Shown here in pieces: positions 45,255-54,812 of a stretch of DNA of 64,000 nt (its first letter is position 1; every line of letters begins with the position of its first letter). The notes under the pieces were generated by a model. The model was not told the DNA's origin. It saw only the letters and a program-made list of their open reading frames with translations, and searched no databases. The position numbers were made by a program, and so were the translations under genes. Where the stretch lies: the NCBI GenBank assembly GCA_014239155.1, contig JAAZZQ010000075.1:31800-95799 (forward strand). The letters are read 5' to 3'. The stretch comes from Lachnospiraceae bacterium. Lineage in GTDB: Bacteria > Bacillota > Clostridia > Lachnospirales > Lachnospiraceae.

Positions 45255-46571
45255 TCACGCTTTTTTCTTTTTGCCTAAAATTGTTTTCCGCATGGACTTA
45301 ATATATTGTGTCAACTGACGTTTTGCGGGGCAGACAAAACTACAGCATCCACACTCGCAGCACTCCATTCCATCATTTGCAACAAATGCCTCCTCATCGC
45401 CATGTTCTGCAAGTACAGCAAGCTTTCTGGGAACCACTCTCCCCGGGCACACATCCACACAACGCCCACAGTTAATACAAGGACTTGGCTCCATCGCTGA
45501 CACTTCATCTTTTGTCAGACACAAAAGTGCTGACGCCGTTTTTGTTGTAGGTACATCCAAATCAAACAATGCAAACCCCATCATTGGCCCACCTGACACT
45601 ACTTTCTCTGGCTCAGTCTTAAATCCGCCTGCCTCCTCTATTAAATCATGATAATTCATTCCAATTCGCACATAAAAATTTCGCGGATCATTCACTGCAT
45701 CACCCGTAACTGTGACAATCCGATTCATCAGCGGCTTTCCCTCTGCTACTGCATGATAAACTGCCACAATTGTATCCACATTGTCAACCACACACCCCGC
45801 ATCTGCTGGAAGCATGGAAGAGTTGATTTCTCTGCCAGTTGTCGCGTAAATCAACTGCCGTTCTGCACCTTGCGGATACTTTGTTTTAAGCGATGCTACC
45901 ATAATTCGGCTTTCATTCTGTGTAAGTTCTGTAAGCCGTTCAACACAATCTGGTTTATTGTCCTCCACCGCTAAAATTCCCTGTGCATTGTCAAACAGAC
46001 GCAAAATAATCTTCATGCCATCAATTAATTTTTGTGGTTCCTCCAACATTCTGCGATAATCGGAAGTCAGATAAGGTTCGCACTCTGCACAATTTGCAAT
46101 TACATAAGTAATCTTGTCCGGCTCTTTTGGCGACAGTTTTACATGCGTTGGAAAACCTGCACCGCCCATCCCGACTACACCTGCCTCTTTGATTAAGTCC
46201 AAGATTTCTTTTTTGCTCAGCTTCTCAGGATTGTGTGCTGTATATGCAACCTCCTCAAATAATCCATCATTGTCAATAATAATGGAATTTACCATATCTC
46301 CTGTGACAACACGTCTAGGCTCTATTGTCTTCACTGTTCCAGAAACCGTCGCATAGATTGGAGCGGACACAAATCCGCCTGCCTCCGCAATTTTTTGACC
46401 AGCAAGCACCTTGTCACCTTTTTTTACTACCGGAACAGCCGGCGCACCAATATGCTGACTGAGGGGATATACCATCTCACCCTTTGGCACAATTGTTTTT
46501 ATGGGCTTATCCTTTGACAAATCCTTGCCATCATAAGGATGTACGCCGCCCCGAAATGTGAGTTTTGCCAT
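45255..46571 (-). CDS. rnfC: Rnf complex subunit C
   Basis: 438 residues. The NADH/FMN-binding Rossmann-like region has VGMGGAGFPTHVKLSP and EPYLTSDYRRMLE. Two ferredoxin-type motifs are CINCGRCVDVCPGR and CCECGCCSFVCPAK. It exchanges electrons with NAD+/NADH at the cytoplasmic face. First gene of the operon; AAGGAGC ribosome site. Confidence 0.96.
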   Translation of the reverse strand: MAKLTFRGGVHPYDGKDLSKDKPIKTIVPKGEMVYPLSQHIGAPAVPVVKKGDKVLAGQKIAEAGGFVSAPIYATVSGTVKTIEPRRVVTGDMVNSIIIDNDGLFEEVAYTAHNPEKLSKKEILDLIKEAGVVGMGGAGFPTHVKLSPKEPDKITYVIANCAECEPYLTSDYRRMLEEPQKLIDGMKIILRLFDNAQGILAVEDNKPDCVERLTELTQNESRIMVASLKTKYPQGAERQLIYATTGREINSSMLPADAGCVVDNVDTIVAVYHAVAEGKPLMNRIVTVTGDAVNDPRNFYVRIGMNYHDLIEEAGGFKTEPEKVVSGGPMMGFALFDLDVPTTKTASALLCLTKDEVSAMEPSPCINCGRCVDVCPGRVVPRKLAVLAEHGDEEAFVANDGMECCECGCCSFVCPAKRQLTQYIKSMRKTILGKKKKA

Positions 46572-46958
46572 CTTTTGCTCCTTCTTTCCTTTTATTTAAA
46601 ACTTTATACATACATTATACTATTTCTTTCTTAAAATTTCACTAATATTTACAAAAATATATTATTTTCCATTCATTTTTTATTGCACTATTCCTATTAC
46701 TTTACAATATAAATATTTTGAAAAACATCTAGTATACTGACCACTAGTACTTCATTCAATCAGAAATTAGAGCCGTGGGTTGTATCGTTTATCCCAGTAC
46801 TAGCACCCCCTGATTTATTTGACACAAAGTACCACATGTGATAAGTTATAATAAACGACAAAAACATTTGCTATCTACTATACCAATGCACACGACCACT
46901 TTACGGCCGCCGCGACGAATAGGGAACTCTTTCCTTGAATTTTACATAAGAAAGGACT
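46572..46958. other. 387-bp divergent intergenic region with possible structured RNA
   Basis: Holds a perfect minus-strand TATAAT (46614-46619, no good -35) that could serve rnfC, and a plus-strand TATAAT (46847-46852) with TTGACA 22 bp upstream, too far for an ideal promoter. Between them about 46741-46813 can pair as CTAGTACT/AGTACTAG interleaved with ATCAG/CTGAT. No ORF. Confidence 0.4.
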
Positions 46959-48101
46959 GTGCAAATCAACATTATGAAATGTATTCAAAAAAGCTTGGGA
47001 ATTCTGTCCCCAAAATACCCAATTGAAAATTTTTGTGTGCCAAAGCAAACATTATTTATTGATATAGAAACAACTGGATTATATGTGCGCAGTTCCAGTC
47101 TCTACATGATTGGTTGTGCCTATCTCGATGAACCTGCTGACAAACCTTCCTGCTGGAACACCATTCAATGGCTTGCCTCCAATTATGAAGAGGAACAAAA
47201 TGTATTGAACGCTTTTGTAAATTTTGCAAAATCATACCGTTATCTAATTCATTTTAATGGCAATCGGTTTGATATTCCCTATTTGCAAAACAAATTGCAA
47301 CAATACAATATCCCATTCAGTTTTGATAATCTGGAAGGCATTGATATCTACAGACGGCTGTCGCCCTACAAAACCTTTCTAAAACTCCCAAACTGCAAGC
47401 AAAAGACTATCGAAAGCTTTATTAGCGACACCATTCGCAAAGACCATTATACAGGCGGAGAACTAATTGACATTTATCATGAATATGTTCTAAATCATGA
47501 CAAGGAAAAAGAGTATTTTCTTTTGCTTCACAACGAAGAAGACCTCAAAGGAATGCTTGAGATTGTTGCTGCTCTTGCAATTCCTGACCTATTCCATCTT
47601 CCAGTCAAAGTTACAAAAGTTCAGGCGAACCATTATCAGGACATAAAACAAAACCAGAGTTCAGAGATTCTTATGAATTTAAAACTTCCGACCGCACTGC
47701 CTACAGAATTATCTTACGGCGTTAATGGATGCTATTTTACTGGTTATGGCGATGATGGCAAACTGCGCGTTCCAATTTATGAGGGTGAATTAAAATACTT
47801 TTATTCTAACTATAAAGATTATTATTATCTTCCAAAAGAAGATATTGCAATCCATAAATCTGTAGCCTCCTTTGTTGATAAAAATTACCGTCAACAAGCG
47901 ACTGCCAGAAATTGTTGCACGCGAAAAATATCCTCCTATCTTCCTCAATGGGATACTCTTTTTACTCCGTTTTTCAAAAAAGAGTATGATGATAAAAACC
48001 TATTTTTTGAACTAACCAATGAATTAAAAACAAAACGTGATGCATTTAATCGATATGCACACCATATTCTCGAGATGATGGCAGCACATCGAATGGAATA
48101 A
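46959..48101 (+). CDS. RNase H-like exonuclease domain protein (YprB-like)
   Basis: 380 residues. The N-terminal half is a DEDD-type 3'-5' exonuclease fold: LFIDIETTGL carries the first two acidic residues, HFNGNRFDIPYL the next, and a later HNEEDL the last. The C-terminal half has no recognised domain. YprB-type proteins occur across Firmicutes with unclear substrate. Start uncertain: GTG at 46959 has AAAGG only 3 nt before it; ATG at 46974 is the alternative. Confidence 0.85.
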   Translation: MQINIMKCIQKSLGILSPKYPIENFCVPKQTLFIDIETTGLYVRSSSLYMIGCAYLDEPADKPSCWNTIQWLASNYEEEQNVLNAFVNFAKSYRYLIHFNGNRFDIPYLQNKLQQYNIPFSFDNLEGIDIYRRLSPYKTFLKLPNCKQKTIESFISDTIRKDHYTGGELIDIYHEYVLNHDKEKEYFLLLHNEEDLKGMLEIVAALAIPDLFHLPVKVTKVQANHYQDIKQNQSSEILMNLKLPTALPTELSYGVNGCYFTGYGDDGKLRVPIYEGELKYFYSNYKDYYYLPKEDIAIHKSVASFVDKNYRQQATARNCCTRKISSYLPQWDTLFTPFFKKEYDDKNLFFELTNELKTKRDAFNRYAHHILEMMAAHRME

Positions 48102-48114
48102 TTGCACATAATCC

Positions 48115-48143
48115 AAAAACGACTATATAAAATAGTCGTTTTT
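48115..48143. terminator. Bidirectional intrinsic terminator
   Basis: A 12-bp perfect stem, AAAAACGACTAT with ATAGTCGTTTTT, and a 5-nt loop. It lies between the convergent exonuclease and cheR genes. Confidence 0.92.
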
Positions 48144-48147
48144 GGGT

Positions 48148-48927
48148 TTATTTATTCTTGATATAGAAAAAAGAATTCTTTCTGTCGTAATTAATTTCCT
48201 TGTAGTTCATAATCTGCTCTGTACTTCCAATAAATAGGATTCCTTCTGGTTTCAGTGCAGTATTAAACTTGCGGAACACTTCATCTTTGGCTTCCTCCGT
48301 AAAATAAATCAATACATTACGGCATACAATCAAGTCACATCTATCCGGATAGGTATCCTTTAACAGATTGTGCTGTTTGAACTGCACTCTTGATTTAATA
48401 TCATTAGAAATCTGATAAGAAGGTCCTACTTTTGTAAAATATTTCTTCTTAAACTCATCTGGAACTGCCGCAATACTCTTCTCGTTATACAACCCTACTT
48501 TTGCCTTTTCTATCACCTGCTTATCAATGTCCGTAGCAATAATGTTAATCTGATTAAGTGGTATATGTTTGGAGAATGCCATTACAAGAGAGTATGGCTC
48601 ATCTCCTGTGGAACACGCCGCGCTCCAAACTTTCAAATTTTTACCAAATCTTCCAACCAACTCGGGTATAATTTCCTTGTCCATCAATCTCCATTGTTCT
48701 GGATTTCTATAGAACTCTGACACATTAATTGTTAAATAATTCACAAAATCATCAAAGACCACCTTATCATCCCGCAGCTTTGCAACAAACTTATCGTAGC
48801 CTGTCACTTTATGTTTTGCGATTAATGTATCAATACGACGCTTCATCTGTTTTTCTTTATATGCATTTAAGTCAATCTTGGTCAGCGTATAAACTTCTTT
48901 TTTGAAATATTCATAATCAAATGCCAT
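48148..48927 (-). CDS. cheR: Chemotaxis protein methyltransferase CheR
   Basis: 259 residues. Transfers methyl groups from SAM to chemoreceptor glutamates. The N-terminal helical CheR domain has KRRIDTLIAKHKVTGYDKF and NVSEFYRNPEQW. The SAM fold has KVWSAACSTGDEPYSLVMAF and LIVCRNVLIYFTEE. It stands apart from other chemotaxis genes; a soluble receptor-like protein is at 18.9 kb. Confidence 0.95.
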   Translation of the reverse strand: MAFDYEYFKKEVYTLTKIDLNAYKEKQMKRRIDTLIAKHKVTGYDKFVAKLRDDKVVFDDFVNYLTINVSEFYRNPEQWRLMDKEIIPELVGRFGKNLKVWSAACSTGDEPYSLVMAFSKHIPLNQINIIATDIDKQVIEKAKVGLYNEKSIAAVPDEFKKKYFTKVGPSYQISNDIKSRVQFKQHNLLKDTYPDRCDLIVCRNVLIYFTEEAKDEVFRKFNTALKPEGILFIGSTEQIMNYKEINYDRKNSFFYIKNK

Positions 48928-49047
48928 GAGTTTCCCCTTTCTCTATTTCATTACCCCTCCATATTTAAAAAATAACTTATGCTCTTAGTGAACTATAAAA
49001 ACTGACTCATCGCAATGCCTATCGCATAAGTTTTTGATTATAAACGA

Positions 49048-49082
49048 ATATGATATCAGAGTCAAAACTCCGATATCATATC
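49048..49082. terminator. Hairpin downstream of the S1-domain gene
   Basis: ATATGATATCAGAGT pairs with ACTCCGATATCATAT (one mismatch). No strong T run follows on the minus strand, so it may terminate weakly or protect the 3' end. Confidence 0.5.
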
Positions 49083-49099
49083 TCTATTTGCTCATATTA

Positions 49100-50260
49100 T
49101 TATTCTGCATCTTCTGCTTCCTGCTTTGCAATCACTGCATCAATATCTACGGATACAACATCGGAGTCTTCTTCCGGCGCTGCCGGCGCTGTTTCCTTCA
49201 CTGCCTCAGGTATCATCAATGCCTTGATACTAAGACTAATCTTTTTACCTTCCTCATTAAAGTCAACAACCTTTGCCGTTACTTCCTGTCCCACTGACAA
49301 GACATCTGAAGGCTTTTCAATATGCTCCTTCGCAATCTGTGAAACATGCAGCAATGCATCAATCCCCGGCTCAAGTTCTACAAATGCGCCAAAGTCAGTC
49401 ATTCTTGCAACTTTGCCTGTCACTTCATTGCCAACAGCATACTTTGTCGATGCATTCCTCCAAGGATTAGAATCATCAAACTTCAATGAGAGCGCAACCT
49501 TTGTTCCATCAATATCCTTGATCAAAACTTTTAGTGTCTCACCAACTTTAAATACTTTCTTGGGATTCTCGACACGTCCCCATGACATTTCAGAAATATG
49601 GAGCAGACCATCCACTCCGCCAAGATCAATAAAAGCACCAAAATCTGTGACATTCTTAACAGTACCTTCAATCACGTCACCTACGCTGATCTTCGCAAAT
49701 AACTCCTTTTGCATTTCAGCTTTCTTGGCAACGATTAACTGTTTGCGATCACCGATATATCTTCTTCTCTTAGGATTATATTCACTGATGACAAATTCTA
49801 TGTCCTGACCAGCATATTTATTCAGATCTTTTTCATATACATCTGATACAAGACTTGCAGGAATAAAAATTCGCACCTCATCTACCACGACACTCAGACC
49901 ACCATCCAACACCTGTGATACTTTCGCCGTCAATACCTCTTTGTTGTTGTACGCCTCTTCAATCCGCTTATTGCCCCTGTCCGCAGCAAGCCGCTTGTAA
50001 GTTAAAAGGACCTGTCCCTCACCATCATTTACTTTAAGAACTTTAACCTCCATCTTATCACCAGGATTTAGGATTGTTGTAAGGTCAACGTTCGGCTCAT
50101 TGGTGTACTCGTTACGTGTAAGAATACCATCTGACTTGTAACCGATGTTAAGGATTGCTTCATCGGGTTTAACATCGATGACTGTACCTTCAATTACCTC
50201 TCCTGTATGAATAGTTTTTAATGATTCTTCTAACATTTGTTCAAAAGTTAATTCTGACAT
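49100..50260 (-). CDS. S1-domain RNA-binding protein (ribosomal protein S1 homologue)
   Basis: 386 residues from the ATG at 50260 (GAGGAGG upstream). It has four S1 OB-fold repeats: GEVIEGTVIDVKPDEAILN, then one near VLTAKVSQVLDGGLSVVV, VIEGTVKNVTDFGAFIDLGG, and EVTGKVARMTDFGAFVELEP. The C-terminal tail is acidic. In many Clostridia this protein is fused to IspH; here the two are separate genes that overlap by 20 bp in different frames. Confidence 0.93.
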   Translation of the reverse strand: MSELTFEQMLEESLKTIHTGEVIEGTVIDVKPDEAILNIGYKSDGILTRNEYTNEPNVDLTTILNPGDKMEVKVLKVNDGEGQVLLTYKRLAADRGNKRIEEAYNNKEVLTAKVSQVLDGGLSVVVDEVRIFIPASLVSDVYEKDLNKYAGQDIEFVISEYNPKRRRYIGDRKQLIVAKKAEMQKELFAKISVGDVIEGTVKNVTDFGAFIDLGGVDGLLHISEMSWGRVENPKKVFKVGETLKVLIKDIDGTKVALSLKFDDSNPWRNASTKYAVGNEVTGKVARMTDFGAFVELEPGIDALLHVSQIAKEHIEKPSDVLSVGQEVTAKVVDFNEEGKKISLSIKALMIPEAVKETAPAAPEEDSDVVSVDIDAVIAKQEAEDAE

Positions 50261-51110
50261 AATTTTGAACCTCCTCAATTATTTTGTTTGGGGTAGAAGC
50301 CCCCGCTGTGATGCCCACCAGTTCTACAGAATTAGGTAAATCTAATTGCAGGTCGTCCAGTGTTTGTATATAGTAAGTATTCTCACATTCACTTTGGCAT
50401 AATTCATATAGCTTCCGTGTGTTGGAACTGTGAGTACCACCTATCACAATCATAACGTCAGCTTTCGCTGCCAATTCAACGGCTTCCTTCTGACGTTCTT
50501 CTGTTGCGTTGCATATTGTATTCACAACACTTATATCATAACCTTTTTTCCGAAAAATTTCAACTAAATCTTTAAATTTCTTGTAGTTAAATGTCGTTTG
50601 GGACACAATATATAATTTTTCGTCTTTTTTTGCACAAAAACGCTCTGCCTGTTCTCTCGTTTCAATCACTGTTACAGGTCCAGATGCCCACCCCTTAATG
50701 CCCACAACCTCAGGATGCTGCTCATTTCCAATAATAACAACGTGCCGTCCCTTTGCAGAATCTCCGTTGATAAGCTGATGAATATGACTGACAAAAGGGC
50801 AGGTTGCATCAATACATTCCAATCCCATTTTCCTAATAAGTTCATACGTTGTCTGAGGAACCCCATGCGCACGTACAATCACTGTACCTTTCTGCGAGCC
50901 AAGATGTTCCTGTTCCATACGGCGAAGCTCATCCTCATTCTCAATCACCCTTACACCCTTCTTTTCTAAGGTTTTCACAACTTCCTCATTGTGAACGATT
51001 GGACCGTATGTATAGATTGTCTTTCCTGTCTCTAACTGCTCATATACCGCGTCAACTGCTCTTTTGACGCCAAAACAAAATCCTGCGGATTTTGCAACTA
51101 CCACTTCCAT
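50241..51110 (-). CDS. ispH: 4-hydroxy-3-methylbut-2-enyl diphosphate reductase
   Basis: Last step of the MEP pathway, giving IPP and DMAPP. 289 residues. The iron-sulfur ligands are Cys12 (GFCFGVKRA), Cys104 (DATCPFV) and Cys200 (NTICNAT), with HGVPQ, TQTTFN-like SQTTFNYKKF and GGTHSSNT. It starts within the stop codon of cmk (1-bp overlap) and overlaps the S1 gene. Confidence 0.96.
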   Translation of the reverse strand: MEVVVAKSAGFCFGVKRAVDAVYEQLETGKTIYTYGPIVHNEEVVKTLEKKGVRVIENEDELRRMEQEHLGSQKGTVIVRAHGVPQTTYELIRKMGLECIDATCPFVSHIHQLINGDSAKGRHVVIIGNEQHPEVVGIKGWASGPVTVIETREQAERFCAKKDEKLYIVSQTTFNYKKFKDLVEIFRKKGYDISVVNTICNATEERQKEAVELAAKADVMIVIGGTHSSNTRKLYELCQSECENTYYIQTLDDLQLDLPNSVELVGITAGASTPNKIIEEVQNYVRINF

Positions 51111-51778
51111 TACTTGGCTCCTTTATCACACAGATGGATTATCGCATCCGCAACCTGTTCAATACTCATATCAGACGAGTCAAGAAGAACTGCATCCTCG
51201 GCTTGTTTTAAAGGCGAAAGTTCCCGATGCATATCCTGAAAATCCCGGGCGATAATATCCTTCTCAATCACATCCAGTTCGCATTCCTGTCCCTTTGCCT
51301 TCAACTCCTCATAACGCCGCAGCGCTCTTATATAACTATCCGCAGTCAAATAAACTTTCACATTGGCGTTAGGGAGAACGCACGTTCCAATATCTCTGCC
51401 ATCCATAACAACATTCTCTTTCTTTGCAAGAGCCTGTTGTAACTCCACCAATTTTTTCCTCACATCTTTGTTTGTACTGCTCAAGGAAGCCATCTTTCCA
51501 ACCTCCTCCGTGCGAATCAACCCATTTACGTTTCTGCCGTTGAGCCATACAATCTGTTCCTCATTTTCATAGGATATTGTCACATTTGCATTTACAACTG
51601 CCTCACTCATTTTATCCTGTTCACTCGCTTGAATTCCCTGTTCAATAAAATACAACGCTATCGCGCGGTACATCGCGCCTGTATCAACATAAATATAGCC
51701 TTTTCTTTTCGCGATCAACTTTGCGATAGTACTTTTTCCTGCCCCTGCAGGTCCGTCAATTGCAATACTATAACTCAT
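51110..51778 (-). CDS. cmk: Cytidylate kinase
   Basis: Phosphorylates CMP/dCMP with ATP. 222 residues. P-loop GPAGAGKST (9-17), YVDTGAMYRAIAL, MDGRDIGTCVLPNA. The cmk-ispH-S1 order is common in Clostridia. The next upstream gene, the flavoprotein, ends 52 bp away. Confidence 0.96.
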   Translation of the reverse strand: MSYSIAIDGPAGAGKSTIAKLIAKRKGYIYVDTGAMYRAIALYFIEQGIQASEQDKMSEAVVNANVTISYENEEQIVWLNGRNVNGLIRTEEVGKMASLSSTNKDVRKKLVELQQALAKKENVVMDGRDIGTCVLPNANVKVYLTADSYIRALRRYEELKAKGQECELDVIEKDIIARDFQDMHRELSPLKQAEDAVLLDSSDMSIEQVADAIIHLCDKGAK

Positions 51779-51829
51779 TTTATTAGTTTCTCCTATCCTT
51801 CATAAAATATGTAATGATTCCATTGGCTT

Positions 51830-53137
51830 TTATGCGCTAGAAGCAGCACTTCTGCCTGCCAAGAATCCAGTAGACCACGCAATTTGAAGATTGAAACCGC
51901 CTGTGAGCGCATCTAAGTCAAGCACTTCCCCCGCAAAATAGAGTCCTTTAATCAGTTTCGACTCCATTGTGGAAGGTGAAACTTCCTTTGTCGCCACCCC
52001 GCCTTTTGTAATCACTGCCTCATTATAATCTCGCAGTCCTGCAACAGTAAGTTCCATATGTTTCATTGTCTGTACAAAATGCTGCCGTTCTTCCTTTGTA
52101 ACCTCATTGATCCTCTTATCTGGATCGATATTAGCCAACATTGGCATAATTGGGGTTAGTTTTGCTGGAAAAAGACTGCTTATTACATTTTTAAACTGTT
52201 TATTTTTATTCTCATCAAATTCTCTGAGAATTCGCTTGTCCAACTGTTCCTTGGTAAGTGCAGGCTTCAAGTCAATAAAAAGTTTTGCCTTTGGATACTG
52301 TTTCTCTTCCTTGCATACTTTGTGAACATAATAACTGCTCGCGCTCAAAATCAATGGTCCACTGACACCATAATGTGTGAAAAGCAACTCTCCAAAATCA
52401 GAATAAATCTGCTTTCCATCGACCTCCACAACCGCCTGAACATTCTTTAAGGAAAGTCCTTGTAACTGGTGGCACCAAGTCTCCTCTATCACAAATGGCA
52501 CCAAAGCTGGCATTGTTGGAACCAGGCTGTGACCACATTCTTTTGCAAATCGATACCCATCTCCTGTCGAACCTGTAAGTACATAAGAACACCCTCCAGT
52601 TGCTATAATCAGTTTATTGGCAAGTATCTCAGAGCTTTTTTTTGTCATCTTATCAAAGGTGATAATCCGAGAAATTTTTGCACAAAAATGCTTTTTCTTT
52701 GTTTGATTCTCTATTTCAAATGGCTCGGTTATTATCTTTTTCACTTCTGTGTTCAAAAGGATTTCTACCTTTTTTTCTCTCAAGGTCAACTCAAGTGCTT
52801 TAATAATATCCGAACTGTGATCCGATTTTGGGAATACACGCTGCCCCCGTTCCACTTTGAGCGGACAGCCTGCACGCTCAAAAAAATCCATCACAGCATT
52901 ATGGTCGAACCCATACACTGCACTGTACAAAAATTTATCATGTTCCAACACATTTGAAAAAAAATCCACCGTTTCACAGGCATTTGTCACATTACATCTG
53001 CCTTTGCCTGTAATAAACAATTTTTTCCCTAACTTTTCATTTTTTTCAATCAGTGTAATATGATGCCCTGCATCTGATGCGGCAATCGCAGCCATCATTC
53101 CCGCCGCGCCACCGCCTATAATCACAATCTCTGCCAT
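51830..53137 (-). CDS. HI0933/YhiN-family FAD-dependent oxidoreductase
   Basis: 435 residues. N-terminal FAD-binding motif IVIIGGGAAGMMAAIAA, GKKLFITGKGRCNVTN (family hallmark), and the C-terminal ITKGGVATKEVSPSTMESK with FAGEVLDLDALTGGFNLQIAWSTG (dinucleotide end). A flavoprotein of unknown substrate, widespread in bacteria. It lies 9 bp after the RpiR-type regulator gene. Confidence 0.93.
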   Translation of the reverse strand: MAEIVIIGGGAAGMMAAIAASDAGHHITLIEKNEKLGKKLFITGKGRCNVTNACETVDFFSNVLEHDKFLYSAVYGFDHNAVMDFFERAGCPLKVERGQRVFPKSDHSSDIIKALELTLREKKVEILLNTEVKKIITEPFEIENQTKKKHFCAKISRIITFDKMTKKSSEILANKLIIATGGCSYVLTGSTGDGYRFAKECGHSLVPTMPALVPFVIEETWCHQLQGLSLKNVQAVVEVDGKQIYSDFGELLFTHYGVSGPLILSASSYYVHKVCKEEKQYPKAKLFIDLKPALTKEQLDKRILREFDENKNKQFKNVISSLFPAKLTPIMPMLANIDPDKRINEVTKEERQHFVQTMKHMELTVAGLRDYNEAVITKGGVATKEVSPSTMESKLIKGLYFAGEVLDLDALTGGFNLQIAWSTGFLAGRSAASSA

Positions 53138-53146
53138 ATCCGCCTT

Positions 53147-54082
53147 TCATCGCTTCCTGCGCCGCGCCATCTGCGCATGTAGCGGCACATTGAGCATCTC
53201 CTCATCTATAAAATCAATCTCATCCTTTAGATAAACCTGATAATTATCCCATGCATATTCGAGAGATTCTAAATTCTTGCGCACATCATCTGGTTTTTTT
53301 AGACACATGGCAACCACCAATGCATTCATCACGCTAAGGGGTGCAACAAGAGAATCCACAATAGACACCATATCACTTCTCGCCAATAAATTGCAAGAAG
53401 AATAAAGGCACATCGGCGAATGAATTGTATCTGTAATTGTGATTACCTTTGCATTTTTATCGTTTGCCATCTCCATCGCTTTTAGAGTACGCATAGAATA
53501 TCGCGGAAAACTAATTCCAATCACAACATCTTTCTCATTAATCCGAAGCATCTGTTCAAATGTCTCTGAGGTACTTGTGGAATCAATTAGATGGACATCT
53601 CCTCGAATTATATTGAGGTAAAAGTGAAGAAACTGCGCCATTGGCTTACAGCTGCGAAGTCCAATAATATACACATGTTTTGCTCCAAGTATAATGTCAA
53701 CGGCAGCCTCAAATACCTGTGCATCAATATGTTCCATCGTGTCCTCTATTTTTTCAATGTCAGCGCTCAGCACAGAAGTCAATATTTCAGCCTGTGTGCT
53801 TGACCCATATTTCGCGCCGATTGACTGCACAGAATTTAACTTTTTTTTGACCCAATCAGCTAACGACGCCTGAAATTCTGGATAACCTTCATATTCCAGC
53901 GCATACGCAAACCGCACTACTGTCGCCTCACTAATCCCCACTGTCTTTGCCATCTTCGCCGCTGTCATAAAAGCCGCCTGTTCATAGTGGTCAATCACAA
54001 AAGTAGCCAATTTTTTATGGCTCTTGCTCATCTTATTAAATTTCTCATTTATTCTTGATATGGTATCATATGTTTCGTCCAT
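53147..54082 (-). CDS. RpiR/MurR-family transcriptional regulator
   Basis: 311 residues: an N-terminal HTH (ISEATVVRFAYALEYEGYPEFQ) and a C-terminal SIS sugar-phosphate-binding domain (VYIIGLRSCKPMAQFLHFYL). The ligand is probably a phosphosugar, from family knowledge. There is no adjacent sugar operon, so its targets are unclear. GAGG ribosome site before the ATG at 54082. Confidence 0.9.
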   Translation of the reverse strand: MDETYDTISRINEKFNKMSKSHKKLATFVIDHYEQAAFMTAAKMAKTVGISEATVVRFAYALEYEGYPEFQASLADWVKKKLNSVQSIGAKYGSSTQAEILTSVLSADIEKIEDTMEHIDAQVFEAAVDIILGAKHVYIIGLRSCKPMAQFLHFYLNIIRGDVHLIDSTSTSETFEQMLRINEKDVVIGISFPRYSMRTLKAMEMANDKNAKVITITDTIHSPMCLYSSCNLLARSDMVSIVDSLVAPLSVMNALVVAMCLKKPDDVRKNLESLEYAWDNYQVYLKDEIDFIDEEMLNVPLHAQMARRRKR

Positions 54083-54113
54083 TAAAATTCCTCAACCCCA
54101 GACCTGCCATCCA

Positions 54114-54671
54114 TCAGGAACAATTTTTGTATATATCCTCTAGTAACTCTATCGTTTCCTCCTCTGTGAGATCATAGTCTCCGGTGAGCACCATACATGC
54201 ACATCCATGTATAAAAATCCATAGTTTCATAAACAGACTACTTGGATTCTGACAGCCTGCAGCAGAAGCCCTGTTAATTTCTCTGCTAACAGCCGCAGTT
54301 CTCCCATTTAAAAGTTCAAAAAGCCCTCTGTCACCGCGATATTCTGATTGAAAAAGAAGCTGAAACAGTTTGCTCTCATCCTTTGCATAATTTATATAGG
54401 CAAGTCCTAGGTGTAAAAACGGTGTGTCCACCTCCGACTTGTAATTTTCATAGTAATCTCCAAAATTGCTGATCGCCTTCTGGTAAATTTCCGCATAGAG
54501 TTCACTCATATTTGCGTAAACTCTGAATATAGGCTGCGTGGAACATCCGATTTGTGCAGCCAATTTTCTAGCTGTTACATTTTCTATGCCTTCCTTCTTT
54601 GCCAAAGCGAAAGCGGTCTCTCCTATTTTATCTTTTGTAATCAATTCTTTCCTTGCCATCTCACCATCCAT
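54114..54671 (-). CDS. TetR/AcrR-family transcriptional regulator
   Basis: 185 residues. N-terminal HTH (ENVTARKLAAQIGCSTQPIFRVY) and a helical ligand-binding C-terminus (SLFMKLWIFIHGCACMVLTG). Start could be 54671 or an internal ATG five codons later. It lies between the RpiR-type gene and the oadA terminator. No transporter is adjacent, so target unknown. Confidence 0.88.
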   Translation of the reverse strand: MDGEMARKELITKDKIGETAFALAKKEGIENVTARKLAAQIGCSTQPIFRVYANMSELYAEIYQKAISNFGDYYENYKSEVDTPFLHLGLAYINYAKDESKLFQLLFQSEYRGDRGLFELLNGRTAAVSREINRASAAGCQNPSSLFMKLWIFIHGCACMVLTGDYDLTEEETIELLEDIYKNCS

Positions 54672-54756
54672 GCCTTTCTTAAGTCACGCATTCTGTGCGC
54701 CACTTTTGCAGCACAGTTTTACACAAGTTTTTTATACACAAGCCTGTGCGTCAAAA

Positions 54757-54790
54757 CAGTATCGGGCTAAAGCATTTTAACCCGATACTG
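54757..54790. terminator. Intrinsic terminator downstream of the decarboxylase operon
   Basis: CAGTATCGGG and TAAA pair with TTTA and CCCGATACTG (one mismatch between the two blocks); TTTT follows on the minus strand. It ends the oadA transcript. Confidence 0.78.
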
Positions 54791-54812
54791 CGAACAGTTT
54801 ACTGACACAAAT

